Of a stretch of 64,000 nt of DNA, positions 61,091 through 64,000 are shown piece by piece. The notes under the pieces are model-generated. The model was not told where the DNA came from, did no database searches, and saw nothing but the letters and a program-made list of their open reading frames with translations. The DNA is taken from NCBI GenBank assembly GCA_037951165.1, contig JBBDHG010000112.1, forward strand, positions 868,501 to 932,500. Reading direction: 5' to 3'. Source of the stretch: Lophius americanus (taxonomy: Eukaryota; Chordata; Actinopteri; Lophiiformes; Lophiidae). How positions within the stretch are numbered: position 1 is the stretch's first letter; each line of letters opens with the position of its first letter. Both the position numbers and the translations under genes were made by a program.

Positions 61091-63719
61091 TAAGGATGTA
61101 AACATTGTCAATCACAGATACACAAGGTTGCTCCATACATATGTCAATACAGATTAAAATTGAATTTGTACTTCCATTAGATTAGACGTTGGTACTCATG
61201 TTTTCTCCAGTATGGAATAAGATGCAAAAGGAACCGAGGCGTTCTGTTACTGAGCCTGGATTAAACGCGACACTGAGACGGACAGACAGACGTTGGATTC
61301 ACCACAGCTATCAAATGTAGGCAGAGGTAACAGCAGTGAAATGGCTGAATGCGGGAGTAAGCCTTATTGAACTGATACATACTTGTAACAGCATCCTCAG
61401 TCATTGGCCCAGTTTACGTCCTTATGCAACAGGCCAATGGAGTCCATTCACCCTCTCTCTCCTATCACCACTTGCTTCCAGGAAGGGCAGAGACAGCGGG
61501 GCTGAGAACTTTTACAGAGTGGGGGGTGGAAGGGAAAGCAATGCGGTGCAGCTGCAGATGAAGGAAGATGTCAGAAAAGATGAGGAAGGACTGGAGTGGA
61601 ATAGAAATGGATTCAGTTACTAACCACAATGTAACCCGCATCCCTGCATGGTAGTTAAGGGAACCACTTGTTAGTCCTTTCCCTCAATGCACACTCTACC
61701 CCTTTAATTTCCTCTCCTCAATCTGTTTCCTCCAGACAGTTTCTTACTCTTCAGTAGACATTGAAAAGAGATCCAGTGGTGCTTTAAGCGAGCGAAGGAG
61801 TTTGACCAGAGACTGTTTGTCAGAGTGGGAGACATGAATGGTCGTAGTTTTTCGAATAACTGAGTTTTATTCAAGGCTTGGTCAGTTATCCGGGCGAGAG
61901 GATGAGAGGTTTATCTTGGTGTCCTTGACCCACCAGAACTCCATTTGGGACTGGCATAGATGACGGAATGGTAGACTGACTGGATGGGTGGATCAGACCA
62001 ACTGTGACGGTGGGCTGGCTGTCAAAGAGGGACAAGAATGGAGCCATTGCAAACTGTTATATAATCTCTCATAATCTGCATATAAAACAAAGATTATTTC
62101 CCTGCTGTGTAGCTTTGGTTGTTTTATGGCAGGAACCAAGACATAGTGAGTCCGCCTCACCATAATTAACTGAGAAGCAAATACAGCACATTTCCACAAC
62201 AAGTACCAGAAACTGTAACTCAGAAAGAAACACCATCAGCAAGTCTTAACATGGTGCTGGGTCATAGATTTTTGATTTTATTTACTCTTAAAGCAGGTAT
62301 TAGAAGGATTTAACCAATGAAACTGAACCAAAAGACTCATTAAGCTGTCCAGGTGGTGTTTGTTGCCACAGGTACAAAGTAGAAGAGGATGTAACATACG
62401 ATCCGGGAAGTCGACTTAAGTCTTAAGATACATGAGTTTAGGATGTGGAAGAATTAGAAAGAGATTTGCCAGCAGTGACAAAGCAGTTTGTGTATTGGGG
62501 GCAGATGTGGTGAATTACTGAGGGGGTATGCTCTGTACTGACAGCTGGCTTCTATAAATAAATGTCGCAGGCAGGAGCAGACACAGGGGTGGAGAGAGAG
62601 AGCGATGGAGCTGAGAAGACAAACAAATAAAAGGGAAGGGGGAGAGAATGGAGGAAGGGAGGGCTGATAGGCTGGGACTGATACAGATGTACTGAGAGGA
62701 ATAGAAGAATGTGAAGAGCTTGGTGTTCTCCGGTCATGACTTACTGCACACACACCACATGTCACGATGGTCTCAACCAATCAGCAGCACCAGAGGGGTC
62801 ACATGCCTCCAAGAGGTCGCCATCTTTTTCCACATGTGTTACAACCGAGGAGGATTTAGTCATTTTTATCTCACATCAGTGTGGCTCCGTCAGCTTCCTT
62901 CCTTGTTTCGATTCTCTTGTGTGTATAGCAGGAAGTTCATCAAGAATACAGAAAACAATCTAAAACTAGACTGAAACAACAAAAATTGCAGAAAGAATTG
63001 AAAGTTCATAGGGACTAAAGAGGAAAAGTATGAAGAAATACTGACTTTCAAAGATAAACTTTTGTAAGCTATAATGACAGTCCATGCATTCATTTGTCAA
63101 TTTTGGTCATTGACACCTTTCAGATCGTATCCTGTAGACTACCTGCTTAGGAACAAGCAACTGTGACTGTATCAGTAACACTGGCAACTTTCACTTTCCC
63201 TCCTCCTGTTACACTGTTTCAATGCATTCCACAGCGGTGTGTGTGCGTTTAAGAGGTGGTCATATGGGTCTTGTTTCCTGTCTTGGCACTGCTATGAAAC
63301 ACTGCACACCTGCCTGTCTAACTGCTTAGGTAATATACCTGTCTCACAGATAGTGCTATAAAAAACATATGTGAACCGTTTACTGGTTTCCTCTATTTTT
63401 CTGTGTGTCTCACACTAAGCTGTGTTGGATCGTGAACCAAATGCAGACATAAAACACAGCCTCTTTATGTAAACGCAAATGTACGACGGATTCTACAAAT
63501 TGAACCCTAAGATTTCTAATACCAATATGTTACCAAAATGTAAAGTGCATTATAAATGAAATGTATTATTAAAATTATTTCCCGTTATAGAACCTAAATC
63601 TAATAACCTGCCAGACTTTATTAATACCAGCATACGAACACCGGGATATTCAACAAAATAGACCCTTTTCAGAAGCATGACGTTGGGTCATATGTCTCAC
63701 CATTAGCTCATTATATCAA

Positions 63720-64000
63720 AATCTACGGCATTTCCAGAAGAGGTGAGGGAGAAGGTGATTGAAATACATGTCTATGAAGCTTTTGGAGGCTTTTTCTGAA
63801 GCTCTGAGATCGACAATGAAACACATTTTCTTTATATGGAAAAGAATTGGAACAATAGCGATCCTTTACAGAAGTGGTAGCCCTTCCAAAATCCTCGAGG
63901 AACACGGTGAAGGCTTCAAGAAAACACGAAAACATCCCAGGAAATGCAGACATCTCTCATCTCAACAAAGATCAGAGTTCATGGCACCACTATTCAGAAT
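63720..64000 (+). mobile_element. Tc1-like transposase fragment at window edge
   Basis: The plus strand gives PEEVREKVIEIH, then after frame breaks FIWKRIGTIAILYRSGSPSK, the helix-turn-helix and linker region of a Tc1-like transposase. Frameshifts and stops are present and the element continues past the window. Confidence 0.7.

Larger units (their letters stand above)
46266..64000 (+). other. cers1 intron 1 (runs off the window)
   Basis: No sequence resembling the next CERS1 exon was found, so the first intron is at least 17.7 kb. It contains stem-loops (47283, 59488), a degenerate repeat (51970-52350), a dispersed repeat (53750), a hAT-like MITE (54989), Tc1-like pieces (57393, 63720) and a repeat near 60967. 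The remaining stretches look like unique AT-rich intron. Confidence 0.6.

Overview
The window looks like nuclear DNA of a ray-finned (teleost) fish. Genes are split by GT-AG introns, gene density is low, and the spaces hold fish-type dispersed repeats: Tc1/mariner relatives, a tRNA-derived SINE, a hAT-like MITE and minisatellites. I see no bacterial operon, CRISPR array, provirus or plasmid-like module. Five protein genes are supported, all by exon-by-exon translation against remembered family sequences; no database search was run.

Layout. (1) 1-5636, + strand: mydgf (myeloid-derived growth factor), missing only its signal-peptide exon, ending in an HDEL-type ER-retention signal. (2) 10527-15001, - strand: a two-exon gene for a 688-residue protein with the short coiled coil of the PRR16 (Largen)/INSYN1 family, a PPPY motif and a C-terminal PDZ ligand. 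I do not recall a gene at this place in human, where MYDGF and TNFAIP8L1 are neighbours. (3) 22788-24915, - strand: tnfaip8l1, 186 residues, with an intron inside the coding region. (4) 38661-44670, + strand: cope (coatomer epsilon subunit), complete in ten coding exons. (5) 46026-46265, + strand: first coding exon of cers1 (ceramide synthase 1). The remaining 17.7 kb appears to be its first intron, which runs off the window.

The genes do not form one pathway. mydgf, cope and cers1 products act in or on the ER/Golgi. The context is evolutionary: mydgf and tnfaip8l1 belong with human 19p13.3, cope and cers1 with 19p13.11, and the family of gene 2 has members beside TNFAIP8 relatives on 5q and 15q. 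Gene 2 is therefore most simply a whole-genome-duplication paralogue kept in fish.

The intergenic stretches (5637-10526, 15125-22787, 24916-38660) and the cers1 intron hold degraded transposons, tandem arrays, several perfect stem-loops, a CpG-rich cers1 leader with a full CRE, and a puzzling antisense exon-like pair inside a mydgf intron. I found no clear sign of a wholly new molecular system. The best leads are the PRR16/INSYN1-like gene, the antisense structure at 2864-3249, and the inverted/tandem arrays at 35590-37290.
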